Position numbers and translations under genes: made by a program
Shown here: piece by piece, positions 23,551 through 32,586 of the stretch
How positions within the stretch are numbered: the stretch's first letter is position 1
How the letters are laid out: each line of letters starts with the position of its first letter
Assembly: GCA_030531425.1 (NCBI GenBank)
Contig: JAUNNO010000003.1
Coordinates: 1 to 51,245, forward strand
Source of the DNA: a bacterium
GTDB taxonomy: Bacteria > Bacillota_I > Bacilli_A > RF39 > UBA660
DNA length: 51,245 nt
Reading direction: 5' to 3'
The notes under the pieces: model-generated
The model's input: only the letters and a program-made list of their open reading frames with translations
The model's database searches: none
What the model was told of the DNA's origin: nothing

Positions 23551-24864
23551 TTAATTAGATTTTGCTTCAACCATCTCATAAATAATACATGTTTTACCAC
23601 TTAATTTAGAATTCTCTTGCTCACAATAATATCCATTTTCTTTATTAACAGTTTTGTTATAGTTTAAGCATCTACTACCATCATCTATTGATGTATATCC
23701 ACTAGGACAAGTTCTTTCTTTTTGTGGTTTTTGAGTATATTTAACTTCGCATTTTGTTCCATTTAATATGCCATCTCTCTCGCAATAATACGATGTTGGT
23801 TTAGTTTTTACTTCTTTATAACATTTATTGTCGTTTCCAAGATCTCCAGTCTTACATCTATAATCAGATTCATAATAAGAACTCATATCTACACAACCAC
23901 CATTAATTAATCTATCACCATTTAAACAACTACCATTTATAGTTGGTTTAGGTCCATAACATTTATGATTCATTAAAATATCTGTTGCTGGAGTTAATCT
24001 ACAATATTCTTCTGCCTCACCAATTAGTTCTTTTTTTATACAATATCCACTTACTGGATCATAATCTCCAGAATCACATTTTCCACGAGCATCATCAATC
24101 TCTTCACTTACACAATTATTGTTAATTAATTTAAATCCATCGTTACATACATAATTATTAGTTTCAATAGCTCCAACTTCTTCATAACATTTGCCTTCAT
24201 ATTCCAAGTAATTTCTAGGACATACTTCACCTTTACTAGCAGATACTCTTTTAATTTCTTTTAAGCAGAAATCCCCTTCAAGAGTATAACCTTCATCACA
24301 ATACTTGCCAGTTTCTTTTGTTTCTTTAAGCTCTGACACTGAATCATTTACTATATTCTCTAAAGTAATATTGTCATTATCTTGAATGATCGACTTTACA
24401 TATGCTATTTTAGCTGGACTTACATTATATTTTTTAGCAAGTTCTTCATCTTCTTTAGTTACACTTTCAATAATTACTATCTCGGTATGAATTCCTTTTT
24501 TACCAAATTCATACTCAATCTGCTCCGAAACCATTTTATTTGTAATTTTACCATCAACATGTAAAATAACATCTAGATTGTTTTCATTATCAACATATCC
24601 TTTTTCAATTAAATTAGATATTAGTATTTCAAATGAATCATCTAATGATTTTCCTTTATAATTATCATCTAATATATCTTTGGCATCATCATTTAATGCA
24701 ACTACGCTTTTGACTTTTTCACGTTTATATAAATTAATTTCAACGCTTGGATTTATGTCTAATGTAATAGTTGATACTGTTCTATTATTCCAAATAATAA
24801 ATCCTATAATTCCTATTACGATTACCAAGCAAACTATAATGGGTATAATTATTTTCTTTTTCAT
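23551..24864 (-). CDS. RsgI-like extracellular domain protein with Cys-rich repeats
   Basis: 437 aa. An N-terminal membrane helix (residues 4-25) is followed by STITLDINPSVEINLYKREK VKSVVALN, the hallmark of the extracellular beta domain of RsgI-type anti-sigma factors, and a helical region with LDVILHVDGKITNKMVSEQ. The C-terminal ~230 residues contain about eight short Cys-pair modules of the type C-x2-G-Y/F-x4-D/N-x3-C (CDEGYTLEGDFC, CNDGFKLINNNC, CPSGYTSIDDGSRC). The cytoplasmic anti-sigma part of RsgI is missing. The last gene of the cargo operon, 11 bp after the sortase gene. It may sense or bind cell-wall glycans. Confidence 0.75.
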   Translation of the reverse strand: MKKKIIIPIIVCLVIVIGIIGFIIWNNRTVSTITLDINPSVEINLYKREKVKSVVALNDDAKDILDDNYKGKSLDDSFEILISNLIEKGYVDNENNLDVILHVDGKITNKMVSEQIEYEFGKKGIHTEIVIIESVTKEDEELAKKYNVSPAKIAYVKSIIQDNDNITLENIVNDSVSELKETKETGKYCDEGYTLEGDFCLKEIKRVSASKGEVCPRNYLEYEGKCYEEVGAIETNNYVCNDGFKLINNNCVSEEIDDARGKCDSGDYDPVSGYCIKKELIGEAEEYCRLTPATDILMNHKCYGPKPTINGSCLNGDRLINGGCVDMSSYYESDYRCKTGDLGNDNKCYKEVKTKPTSYYCERDGILNGTKCEVKYTQKPQKERTCPSGYTSIDDGSRCLNYNKTVNKENGYYCEQENSKLSGKTCIIYEMVEAKSN

Positions 24865-24875
24865 AGATTTTCCTC

Positions 24876-25637
24876 CTAATCATTAATCAATTTAGCATGA
24901 AGTACAACTCGTTTAGTACCATCACCAATACAACTTGATAGTGTTAGTATTTTATCTTCTCCAGATACTTCCACTTTATAATCATAAATTGATCTTGATT
25001 TTAATTTCTTAATAAATTTATCAAATTCATCATTATCTTTAAATTCAGTATTAATATAATAATCTTCAGGTTTAATCGAATAAGTAGAAAACACTTGATA
25101 GTAATAAATTCCTTTTTCAGTTACTAATACTATCTTTTGATTATCTTCATTTTCATACCAAACTTCATTAAGAGTATTTTTTAATGTTCCAAACATTGAT
25201 CCATCTCTTGTATTATGACCAAAGATAATTATATTTTTATCTGAATCATCAAACTTGTTATGGTAATCTGCAAATATCCATCCTGAAACATTCCATTTCT
25301 TTTTAAAGTTATGCTTTAAATAATAACTATTATCATTACCCCTAACAACTATATAATCTATATTTGTATTATTTACCTTAACATAAGCGACAGTATCCTT
25401 ATTTGTTTCTTTCAAAGTTTTAAAATCTATATCGTATTTTATTTTTTGATTTTCTTCAATAGATTCAATAATAGTAATTGAATCTTTAATAATTGTTTCT
25501 TGTATTTTTTTGTTATCCTTATTATTTTCTAAATAAGAAATGATTTTTATTAAAGATAAAAGAAACATAAAGAAAAATACTAACATGATTACAAATAATA
25601 ATAATTTTTTCTTATTTAATTTCCTTTTCTTCTTCAC
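24876..25637 (-). CDS. srtB: Class B sortase
   Basis: This 253-aa protein has an N-terminal membrane anchor (LLLFVIMLVFFFMFLLSLI) and an extracellular sortase fold. The catalytic triad is visible: His in IIIFGHNTRDGSMFGTLKN, Cys in ILTLSSCIGDGTKR, and Arg three residues later in TKRVVLHAKL. The TLSSC motif and the SMFGTL helix are typical of class B. Class B sortases link NPQTN/NPKTG-type substrates to peptidoglycan or pili, and the NPQTG protein two genes upstream is the obvious substrate. GTG start behind AGGTG. Confidence 0.92.
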   Translation of the reverse strand: MKKKRKLNKKKLLLFVIMLVFFFMFLLSLIKIISYLENNKDNKKIQETIIKDSITIIESIEENQKIKYDIDFKTLKETNKDTVAYVKVNNTNIDYIVVRGNDNSYYLKHNFKKKWNVSGWIFADYHNKFDDSDKNIIIFGHNTRDGSMFGTLKNTLNEVWYENEDNQKIVLVTEKGIYYYQVFSTYSIKPEDYYINTEFKDNDEFDKFIKKLKSRSIYDYKVEVSGEDKILTLSSCIGDGTKRVVLHAKLIND

Positions 25638-25645
25638 AATAACAC

Positions 25646-25987
25646 CTACTTTTTAATAAAAGTAAAAGTACCATTTTCATTCTTTAAAATTAATTTTTTT
25701 TCTTTAAATGAATATGAATACTTAGAATCTTCAGATTTTTCATTTTCAAAATCAATATATAAATAATTATCTTTTAATTTATAATTAAATTCATACTCAT
25801 GAAGCGACACTATCAATTTACCAGTATTATTTTTATAAAATTCATAAATTGTTACATTATCGTTAGTCCAAGTTCCAACTAATTTTAATTTATCTGAAAA
25901 AACTACTTTTATTACTAATATAATTATAACAAGAAAACATAAAAGTATTGCTAAGTTTTTAAGTTTTAATTTTCTTTTTTTCTTCAA
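25646..25987 (-). CDS. Small membrane-anchored lipocalin-like protein (about 113 aa)
   Basis: TTG at 25987 behind GGAAGTG fits best; a GTG three codons earlier lacks spacing from the site. A basic start and one membrane helix (LAILLCFLVIIILVIKVVF) are followed by KLVGTWTNDNVTIYEFYKNN TG and a beta-rich end FTFIKK, resembling the small DUF5640/lipocalin-like domain. It lies between the surface protein and the sortase. Function unknown; possibly an assembly aid for the surface protein. Confidence 0.65.
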   Translation of the reverse strand: MKKKRKLKLKNLAILLCFLVIIILVIKVVFSDKLKLVGTWTNDNVTIYEFYKNNTGKLIVSLHEYEFNYKLKDNYLYIDFENEKSEDSKYSYSFKEKKLILKNENGTFTFIKK

Positions 25988-26010
25988 AATAATCACTTCC
26001 TAATTTTAAA

Positions 26011-26034
26011 GGCGATAATATTACTACTATCGCC
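26011..26034 (-). terminator. Stem-loop between surface protein and small membrane protein
   Basis: GGCGATA and TATCGCC, 7-bp arms. The T run is weak, so it may be partial termination or mRNA processing that keeps the sortase below its substrate. Confidence 0.5.
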
Positions 26035-26062
26035 TAAATACTATCTCTATGATTTTTTATAT

Positions 26063-28714
26063 TTATTTAACTTTAGATTTTTTTGATTTTGTAGCAGTAA
26101 TCATTCCAACAGATAAACCAAAAACTGATATTAATAACATCCCAAACCACATATAAATATTATCCCCAGTTTGCGGATTATTTGTAGTTGAATTATTAGA
26201 AGGTACTACATAACTACCAGTTAAGGCATAGTTACTTAAATGTTCCAAAGTCCCAACTAAATAATCACCTTCTACTTTAAGATTAATAGGATTTTCAGTA
26301 CTTATATTTCCTTGATCATCCATATCTACATTTATAATCTTAAATGTATTATATTTTTTCATCTCATCTGTCATTTTAATTTTGATATTAAATTTTGATT
26401 GACTTTCATGAACCTGGAATCCATCATCATTTATAACCTCTATTTCGTAGAAAGCTAAAAGTGTACCATAGTCTTTTGTTACATTCTTTAACGTTTCAAG
26501 AACTTGATTATACATTTCTTTTGGTATACCAGCTTCTTCTAATTGTTCATCTGTAAATGATAAATAATTAATTATAGTAAAAGTAAACTCTCTATCTTTT
26601 TCTTCAGTAAATGATATACTATTTCCATTCTCATCTGGTACAGTATATTTTTCTGTTTCAGCATTATTATTTTCTTCTTTTTCAACCCATTTAGCATATA
26701 ATGTTACATTATTAGTTATTGGTGTATTAAAATCAAATCTTGTAGATGAAGTTACATCTTCATACCAACCATCAAATGTATACCCCTCTTTAGTAGGAGC
26801 AGTTGGTTCAGATACAGATGTTCCAGATGTTACTTCTTTACTTTCAACTGCACTTCCACCATTTGAATTAAATGTGACTGTATATTTTGTAGTATCTGTT
26901 AAAGTTTTAGATACAACTGCATAGTTTGAAAAACTATTTGTTTCAAATGTTATTGTATTATTTTCTTCATTATATGTTGCATCAATTAATTCATATCCAG
27001 TTATTTCATCTCCATTATGTGTTTCATGAACTATAGCTAAGTTTTTACCACTCATATCATTTTCTAGTTCTAAAGTAATAGTGGCTTTATTATCAATATT
27101 TTCAACTGGTGTATCCCAAGATTCATAGTTTCCACTAGAATCTTTTTTACCACCTTTATAAATTGAATTATAAAGAGATATATCTAAGTAATTTTCTATA
27201 TCATAACCTTCATCTGTTGCTTTACTTTCAAAACCTTCCATTCTATTAGGAGACATACTAATAACGTCATTAACTTCTAATTTGGCAGTACCATTTTCAA
27301 AATTTGTATCGGTTTCTATATTACCAGATTTAACGTTCACAGAATTAGGAATTACTTCATCACTAACTTCTTCAAATATTGCTCCTAAATGAAAATTATC
27401 GGCACCGTTTCCCATATTTTCTTCATTAAATACTATTTTATACACTCCAACTTCATCAGTAGTAGTAAATCCAGCACTACTATTTGTAAGCCCTACTAAT
27501 TGATATCCAGGATCTGGTACAACTCTTATTGTTAATTCTGCTCCATAAGGAACAAGTGCTTCACCCCAAGCATCTCTTCTATCTGTATAAGCTTTATTAC
27601 CATCGTGCCACTCATAAATTTCACCAGTTCCATGAAACTTTGCACTATTATAATCATTAACATTATCAAACGTATAACTAACATTATCTAAATCTGTATA
27701 TTTTACTTCTACAAATTCAAGGCTGCCATGAGTGAATAATGAATCCTCATTTGGATCATAATCTGGTTCAGTATCTTTTTTATAATTCCATCCAAAACTT
27801 CCAACTAATTTTTCATTAGAAAGTTTACTACCTTCAACTACGATATTGTATCCATCTTCATTATATGGTACATCATTAATCCAAAATTGTAATGCTCTTC
27901 CTATATGATGTTCGTATATTTCATCTTTTGTATGTGGTGTTTGATTAGCATAATTAACACCATTTATTTCCAATTTTGAATATTCAATATTTGTCGCACC
28001 TACAAAGAAAAAGTCTACTGTTCCACTGCCATCATAATTATATTCATATTCAATTGGATTAGTTGTGCTTACACCGGTTGCATTAGGTGGCATTACTCCA
28101 TTTTTAAAAGTTGCGTTACCAAAAGTGAATGGTACTCCTTCTTCCTCTATATGATCTGCATTAATTGCAAATTTAAATCTAACTACATCAGGATTATTAG
28201 GTTCACTTTCTACATAATGGTATTCAATATCACTACCACTAATATTAATTGAAATATTTCCAGTTGTTCTAACAGTGTTATCAATTGGAGGTCCATCTAC
28301 TATCTCAACATCTAAGTTATTTTGAGGTGGATTTGTAACTACTAAAGTAAATATATAATTATTTCCATCAACTCTAGCATTTTTTTCAATGTAATTACTT
28401 AAGTTCCCACCATAAGAAATGTCAGGATAAGAATCTCCTTTTTTAGATGTACTAATTTCTATCGTGTATTCATTTGTAGCAGAATGATATTCATCACTAC
28501 TATTTGTCCAATTGGAACCGTTTATAGATACACTATTTACAGGATAACCATTATCATCAAGATTAAATGTAATAAAACTTTCTCCTGTTCCAATACTTTC
28601 TGCAAATACATTTATTATTGGTGCAAAATAACTAAATATCATTGCAAAAATCATTGTAAATGCCATAAATTTCTTTGGCATTTTTTTAATTGTTCTTTTA
28701 ATTTTTTTTGTCAT
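26063..28714 (-). CDS. Sortase-anchored surface protein with InlB-type repeat and NPQTG motif
   Basis: 883 aa from ATG 28714 (AGAGGA site). It has a signal peptide (KKFMAFTMIFAMIFSYFAPI, then INVFAES), about 550 residues of beta-rich ectodomain, then a Listeria-Bacteroides (Flg_new/InlB B) repeat: YTVTFNSNGGSAVESKEVTS, PTKEGYTFDGWYEDV and VTLYAKW (about 630-700). An acidic domain follows. The C-terminus is a sorting signal: NPQTGD, membrane helix MWFGMLLISVFGLSVGMI and a basic tail KSKKSKVK. NPQTG is a class B sortase motif and the sortase gene is 426 bp downstream. Likely an adhesin or pilin-like surface protein. Confidence 0.9.
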   Translation of the reverse strand: MTKKIKRTIKKMPKKFMAFTMIFAMIFSYFAPIINVFAESIGTGESFITFNLDDNGYPVNSVSINGSNWTNSSDEYHSATNEYTIEISTSKKGDSYPDISYGGNLSNYIEKNARVDGNNYIFTLVVTNPPQNNLDVEIVDGPPIDNTVRTTGNISINISGSDIEYHYVESEPNNPDVVRFKFAINADHIEEEGVPFTFGNATFKNGVMPPNATGVSTTNPIEYEYNYDGSGTVDFFFVGATNIEYSKLEINGVNYANQTPHTKDEIYEHHIGRALQFWINDVPYNEDGYNIVVEGSKLSNEKLVGSFGWNYKKDTEPDYDPNEDSLFTHGSLEFVEVKYTDLDNVSYTFDNVNDYNSAKFHGTGEIYEWHDGNKAYTDRRDAWGEALVPYGAELTIRVVPDPGYQLVGLTNSSAGFTTTDEVGVYKIVFNEENMGNGADNFHLGAIFEEVSDEVIPNSVNVKSGNIETDTNFENGTAKLEVNDVISMSPNRMEGFESKATDEGYDIENYLDISLYNSIYKGGKKDSSGNYESWDTPVENIDNKATITLELENDMSGKNLAIVHETHNGDEITGYELIDATYNEENNTITFETNSFSNYAVVSKTLTDTTKYTVTFNSNGGSAVESKEVTSGTSVSEPTAPTKEGYTFDGWYEDVTSSTRFDFNTPITNNVTLYAKWVEKEENNNAETEKYTVPDENGNSISFTEEKDREFTFTIINYLSFTDEQLEEAGIPKEMYNQVLETLKNVTKDYGTLLAFYEIEVINDDGFQVHESQSKFNIKIKMTDEMKKYNTFKIINVDMDDQGNISTENPINLKVEGDYLVGTLEHLSNYALTGSYVVPSNNSTTNNPQTGDNIYMWFGMLLISVFGLSVGMITATKSKKSKVK

Positions 28715-28773
28715 AAAATCCTCTACCTTTCTATTCAAAAATAACATAATATTTTTAAATAAAAAAGCACTAA

Positions 28774-28797
28774 AAAAAGACTAGTTAGTCTTATAGA
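28774..28797 (-). terminator. Terminator after the LuxR-type membrane regulator
   Basis: AGACTA-GT-TAGTCT hairpin at 28780-28793 with a T run on the minus strand. Confidence 0.75.
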
Positions 28798-30103
28798 AGC
28801 ATTTTTCTTTTAATTCTTTCTTTTTCATACCAGTCTTTTTATAAATATTTGCAACATGATTTCTAATTGTATTTACAGAAACAAATAATTCATCAGCTAT
28901 TTCTTGATTGCTTAATCCTTGTATTAATAAATTTAAAACTTTTTCTTCTTGAGTTCCTAACTTATACTTTACTGCTATATTTTTTACAGCATCATTTTCT
29001 GACATTTTATTACTTTGAAAATATAATAAGAAGTATAAAACTATAACTAGTGACAAAAAGAATGTAATTACAACTACTAATAATGTATAATGTTCGATTA
29101 ATTTATCTTCAAATAATACCATTAGTCCTTCCATAATTCTAGAATACATCAACCCAAAAGCTGCAACCCATACCATATTCTTTTTATTATCAACTAAATT
29201 AACAAATGTCATTGTTCTAAAAAGCACAAAGAATGCTACAAACGAATAAGATAATCCTGCAATTAAATTAATTGAATAACCTTCTTTTAATAAAATTATT
29301 GAAAGTAGTGAAACAACAAAACTTGCTATTGTTAATATTTCAAACAAACTATTTTTCTTATCCACTAAAAATCCTGCAACAAGTAATCCTAAACAATAAT
29401 ATAATCTTGTCGCACCATATCCACCAGCTATATCAATTGTATTAATTGCGATAACATCAGTTGATAAAGCAGAAAGTAATGACATAGCTAAAACAATTAT
29501 TGATATTCTTATAAAATAATTTCTAAAACTTGATGTTTGTTTTTCTTCTTTGACTTGTATTAGATTAGTTTTATTTATAACTAAATATAAATTTAATAAT
29601 AGCATTGGTACATATATTATCAGAGCTTTAATAGACGAATAAAAGCTTTCTGGAAATAAAATCATTAAATATGTTCCAATTGATCCCAAACCATATCCAA
29701 TAGCAAAAACTCTTCCACGATACTCTTTTTCTACATTGCTACCTAGTAATGAAAAATGATATCCTGCTCCAAATCCTGCAGTTCCAAAAAAGCATGATAA
29801 ACACAAACACACACTCATAAAATATTTATTTTCTGTTGCAAAAAAAGATATCATACTAACAAGAGATAGTAACATAAATATAATAAATATATTCTTCACA
29901 TTTTTATTCTTTCTATATAGCAATCCAAAAGTTAGTATTCCCAAAGCCATAGATAAGCTTCCAAATAATAACTCTACAATATTAACAAATTCAACACTAG
30001 CATAATTAGTTAAATGTTGTTCCTGTGTTAAATATAATGAACTACACCAAAAGAATCCAATTGCTAAAATTAAAATATATTTTAAATTATTTTTACTAAA
30101 CAT
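28781..30103 (-). CDS. Polytopic membrane protein fused to a LuxR DNA-binding domain
   Basis: This 440-aa protein has ~12 predicted membrane helices over residues 8-365 (MFS-like layout), then a cytoplasmic C-terminus with GTQEEKVLNLLIQGLSNQEI and ADELFVSVNTIRNHVANIYK, a textbook LuxR/GerE helix-turn-helix. Such MFS-LuxR fusions are one-component membrane-bound regulators known mainly from gut Actinobacteria and Firmicutes. It lies upstream of the surface protein gene on the same strand and is the best candidate regulator of the sortase cargo; terminator in between. The signal is unknown. Confidence 0.88.
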   Translation of the reverse strand: MFSKNNLKYILILAIGFFWCSSLYLTQEQHLTNYASVEFVNIVELLFGSLSMALGILTFGLLYRKNKNVKNIFIIFMLLSLVSMISFFATENKYFMSVCLCLSCFFGTAGFGAGYHFSLLGSNVEKEYRGRVFAIGYGLGSIGTYLMILFPESFYSSIKALIIYVPMLLLNLYLVINKTNLIQVKEEKQTSSFRNYFIRISIIVLAMSLLSALSTDVIAINTIDIAGGYGATRLYYCLGLLVAGFLVDKKNSLFEILTIASFVVSLLSIILLKEGYSINLIAGLSYSFVAFFVLFRTMTFVNLVDNKKNMVWVAAFGLMYSRIMEGLMVLFEDKLIEHYTLLVVVITFFLSLVIVLYFLLYFQSNKMSENDAVKNIAVKYKLGTQEEKVLNLLIQGLSNQEIADELFVSVNTIRNHVANIYKKTGMKKKELKEKCFYKTN

Positions 30104-30280
30104 AGTAAACCACCCAGATATTATTATATCATGAATTTATATTATTTTTTCACTAAATAACTATATAGTCTTTTTTGTTTAATAAGTAGTATTTCTTAAT
30201 ATTTATGATCATCGGAATATTACTATTTTATGATTATTTAATTGAATTAAAGTAAGTTTAGGGTACTGCTATTTTACTAC

Positions 30281-30832
30281 TTAATTACTACTATTTTCTA
30301 ATGCTTTATTATTTTCATATTTTTTTAGCCAATTATTCCAAGAAATACATCTTGAAATTGCCACATATCGTAATACAATCCATATTAAAGCATCATAAAA
30401 TTGTTCTTCTTTTAATTCAGTTGAAAAACAATATTTTTTGATAATAGAAATATCTATTGGCAAAGATAGTTTTCTACCATTCTTTCCGATTACCTTAAAA
30501 AGAATATCATTTGCAACAGTATCTCCTTCTTCAATTACTGCATCAAATTCTTCTTTTTTACTAGCATAATAATCTGTTATTTCATCAACATCTCTTGAAA
30601 CTTCTTTAAATTGTTCCATAGTTAATGATTTTAATTTTCCTAATTCTTGATTAATTAGAATACTACAAACTTGATCTCGTTCAGATTTATCTAATCTATT
30701 TACAATTTGTATTAATTCATCTAAATCTAGATCTAATACTTCTTGAACTTTTGTTAAATCCCTTTCCATTGTATTAGAGATAACTCTTGCTACTTCTTTT
30801 ACATCTTTCTTTTCTTTAATAATATTTTTCAT
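30281..30832 (-). CDS. Hypothetical protein of the element (183 aa)
   Basis: Start behind AAGGAG. It begins MKNIIKEKKDVKEVARVISN TMERD and is helical and charged in the first 100 residues. A C-terminal part has more hydrophobic and aromatic content (EEQFYDALIWIVLRYVAISR). No known domain is recognised. Divergent from the double-XRE gene (126 bp), so the two may be controlled together. Confidence 0.6.
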   Translation of the reverse strand: MKNIIKEKKDVKEVARVISNTMERDLTKVQEVLDLDLDELIQIVNRLDKSERDQVCSILINQELGKLKSLTMEQFKEVSRDVDEITDYYASKKEEFDAVIEEGDTVANDILFKVIGKNGRKLSLPIDISIIKKYCFSTELKEEQFYDALIWIVLRYVAISRCISWNNWLKKYENNKALENSSN

Positions 30833-30900
30833 AAATTTTAGCTCCTTCTTAATAAACCTAAACTTACTACAATTTACATTATATCACATTTTGGCTTGAT

Positions 30901-30958
30901 ATCCCGATAATTTACAATTTTCTCAAATATTAATGGGACAATTATATCGGTGATATAT
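30901..30958. promoter_or_regulatory. Possible operator pair between divergent genes
   Basis: ATATCCCGATAAT (30899-30911) and ATTATATCGGTGATAT (30941-30956) are near-inverted copies flanking the divergent starts. This could be an operator for the double-XRE protein. Weak evidence. Confidence 0.4.
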
Positions 30959-31408
30959 ATGATTGGTAATAACTTAAAATATGCAAGAGAAGAACTTGAA
31001 ATGACGCAAAAAGAACTAGGTTATGTTTTTGGTGTTAGTCAAAGCACTGTAGCTGGATGGGAAAATGCTATTGATGTAATTCCATTTAATAAATTAATTA
31101 GATTTTGTAATTTATATAATTATTCGTTAGATTTTATTTGCGGATTTACTAGAAAAAATACTGAATATGGTACTTTTAAAATTGACAAAGTTAAAATTGG
31201 AAAGAAATTAAAGGAATTAAGAACTGAACTTAAATTATCACAACAACAAATTGCTGCTGATTGTGGATTTTTCAAATCAACTTATGGCAATTATGAAGTG
31301 GGAAGATATTTAATTAATACCATGAATATTTATAGTATTTGTAAAACTTATAATATATCAATGGATTGGATTGTCGGAAGGACAAACAAAAAAAGTATGA
31401 ATCAATAA
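30959..31408 (+). CDS. Double XRE-family HTH regulator
   Basis: 149 aa from ATG 30959 (GGTGA site; a GTG nine bases upstream is less likely). Two complete Cro/CI-type HTH domains are in tandem: LKYAREELEMTQKELGYVFG VSQSTVAGWENA (about 5-60) and LKELRTELKLSQQQIAADCG FFKSTYGNYEVG (about 78-135). One chain thus carries two DNA-binding units. A repressor or activator of the element, probably autoregulated from the 30.9-kb operators. Confidence 0.9.
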   Translation: MIGNNLKYAREELEMTQKELGYVFGVSQSTVAGWENAIDVIPFNKLIRFCNLYNYSLDFICGFTRKNTEYGTFKIDKVKIGKKLKELRTELKLSQQQIAADCGFFKSTYGNYEVGRYLINTMNIYSICKTYNISMDWIVGRTNKKSMNQ

Positions 31409-31441
31409 TAATTTGAAACATACTTTTTTATTTTTTATGAC

Positions 31442-31507
31442 TAGTGACGGCATGACGGCAAATTTTGGGTGGGTACCACCTAATTTTTCCTGTCATTGCT
31501 GTCATTA
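31442..31507. repeat. Long imperfect palindrome between convergent genes
   Basis: Arms of about 30 bp (left TGACGGCATGACGGCAAATT, right the imperfect complement ending TGTCATTGCTGTCATTA) meet at GGTGGGTACCACC. It could act as a bidirectional terminator for the XRE gene and the 31505 gene, or be a mobile palindromic unit. GC content is higher than the surroundings. Confidence 0.65.
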
Positions 31508-31954
31508 TTTTTTATATTTATACATTTTTTCAGCAAGTTCTTTATTTTCTCTATTAGCACTATTTACTGCCATTAGATTACACAAAATTGAAATAGTAAA
31601 TAGTATATAAACAATTACTATTACATAAGGATTGGTCTTAATACTTTTATTAAACATTTCTAAAGCCATAACTACTAAATATAAAAGACCGCTTAATACT
31701 AATGTCCCAGTTGTTAAACCGTCAAATGAATATCTAATAGCTTTAGAATCTTTTTTATCAACATTCCATTCACCAACTTTAGTCCATTTATATAGATAAT
31801 ATGTTTCACATACTAGCATTACAGGAACTATAATCCAATAAATAGCATAATAATTATCTTTGTTAGTTGTCAGACACAATATCATAAATATAAGTAATAT
31901 AACATTTATAATTATTCTTAATATATCAAATATCTTTTTAGTTTTTCTTTGCAT
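31505..31954 (-). CDS. Small polytopic membrane protein (149 aa)
   Basis: Four hydrophobic segments (INVILLIFMILCLTTN, AIYWIIVPVMLVCETYYL, GTLVLSGLLYLVVMALEM, VIVIVYILFTISILCNLM) separated by charged loops. The start overlaps the end of the XRE repressor gene by 17 bp, so it is co-transcribed with it. This repressor-plus-membrane-protein pairing is common at immunity/regulation modules of mobile elements. Function unknown. Confidence 0.65.
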   Translation of the reverse strand: MQRKTKKIFDILRIIINVILLIFMILCLTTNKDNYYAIYWIIVPVMLVCETYYLYKWTKVGEWNVDKKDSKAIRYSFDGLTTGTLVLSGLLYLVVMALEMFNKSIKTNPYVIVIVYILFTISILCNLMAVNSANRENKELAEKMYKYKK

Positions 31955-32471
31955 TCTCTATATTCTCCTTTCTTCTAGCACTATTTAAAACATTAACTAT
32001 TTCTTTGGCTGTTCTAATTTGATATTCTGTATCTTCAATAGTTTGTTCTATTTGCTCTCTTTGAGTTTCATTGTAATCTTTTTCTTCTAGGTCTTTTTTA
32101 AATTGTTCTACCATTTCCTCCCAGTTCTTAATAACTGATGAAGTATTAAGGATAGCATCAACAATTTGATCCCCCTTTAATCCAGAATAATAATTAATTA
32201 AGAATGGATTTAAAGGTGTAACTTGAAATCCTAGCCCAGCAGCATACATTAAATCATTATAGTTTAAACCAATTACTTTACTAATCTTTCTTAATGTTTT
32301 AGGATTAGGTATTTCTCTTTCTCCTGATTCAATACGAGCAAGTTCAGTATCACTTATTTTAGCAATTCTTGATAATTCTCTTTTAGATAAATGCTTTTCT
32401 TCTCTTGCTCTGGCAATCATTTGCCCAACAGTTTCTTCATTATTAATCATACGAATTAACTCCTTTCGCAA
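31938..32471 (-). CDS. XRE-family repressor of the element
   Basis: This 177-aa protein has an N-terminal HTH (VGQMIARAREEKHLSKRELS RIAKISDTELARIESG) and a helical C-terminal part with ...DEILN- and QREQIEQTIEDTEYQIRTAK that could oligomerise. No peptidase or metalloprotease motif is in view, so induction is not by self-cleavage as far as can be seen. Divergent from the 32817 operon. The promoter there contains CAACTTA-TAAGTTG palindromes, good operator candidates. Confidence 0.88.
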   Translation of the reverse strand: MRKELIRMINNEETVGQMIARAREEKHLSKRELSRIAKISDTELARIESGEREIPNPKTLRKISKVIGLNYNDLMYAAGLGFQVTPLNPFLINYYSGLKGDQIVDAILNTSSVIKNWEEMVEQFKKDLEEKDYNETQREQIEQTIEDTEYQIRTAKEIVNVLNSARRKENIENAKKN

Positions 32472-32543
32472 TATAAATATAACATATTTTTAATACATTT
32501 GCAACCTTTTTAAAGAAATTTACATAAATTTGCAACTTAATAG

Positions 32544-32586
32544 TTGACAAATTATTTTTTATAGTATATACTCAACTTATAAGTTG
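32544..32586 (+). promoter_or_regulatory. Main promoter and operator of the mobility operon
   Basis: TTGACA (32544-32549), 17 bp, TATACT (32567-32572). A perfect 14-bp palindrome CAACTTATAAGTTG overlaps the -10/start region (32573-32586), and half sites CAACTT also occur at 32533 and 32600. This fits repression by the divergent XRE protein. A long untranslated leader (32590-32816) follows. Confidence 0.8.

Noticed and set aside
31413-31610. 65-aa plus-strand frame after the XRE gene
   Set aside because: Translates the long palindrome and then the antisense of the 31505 membrane gene; no ribosome site.
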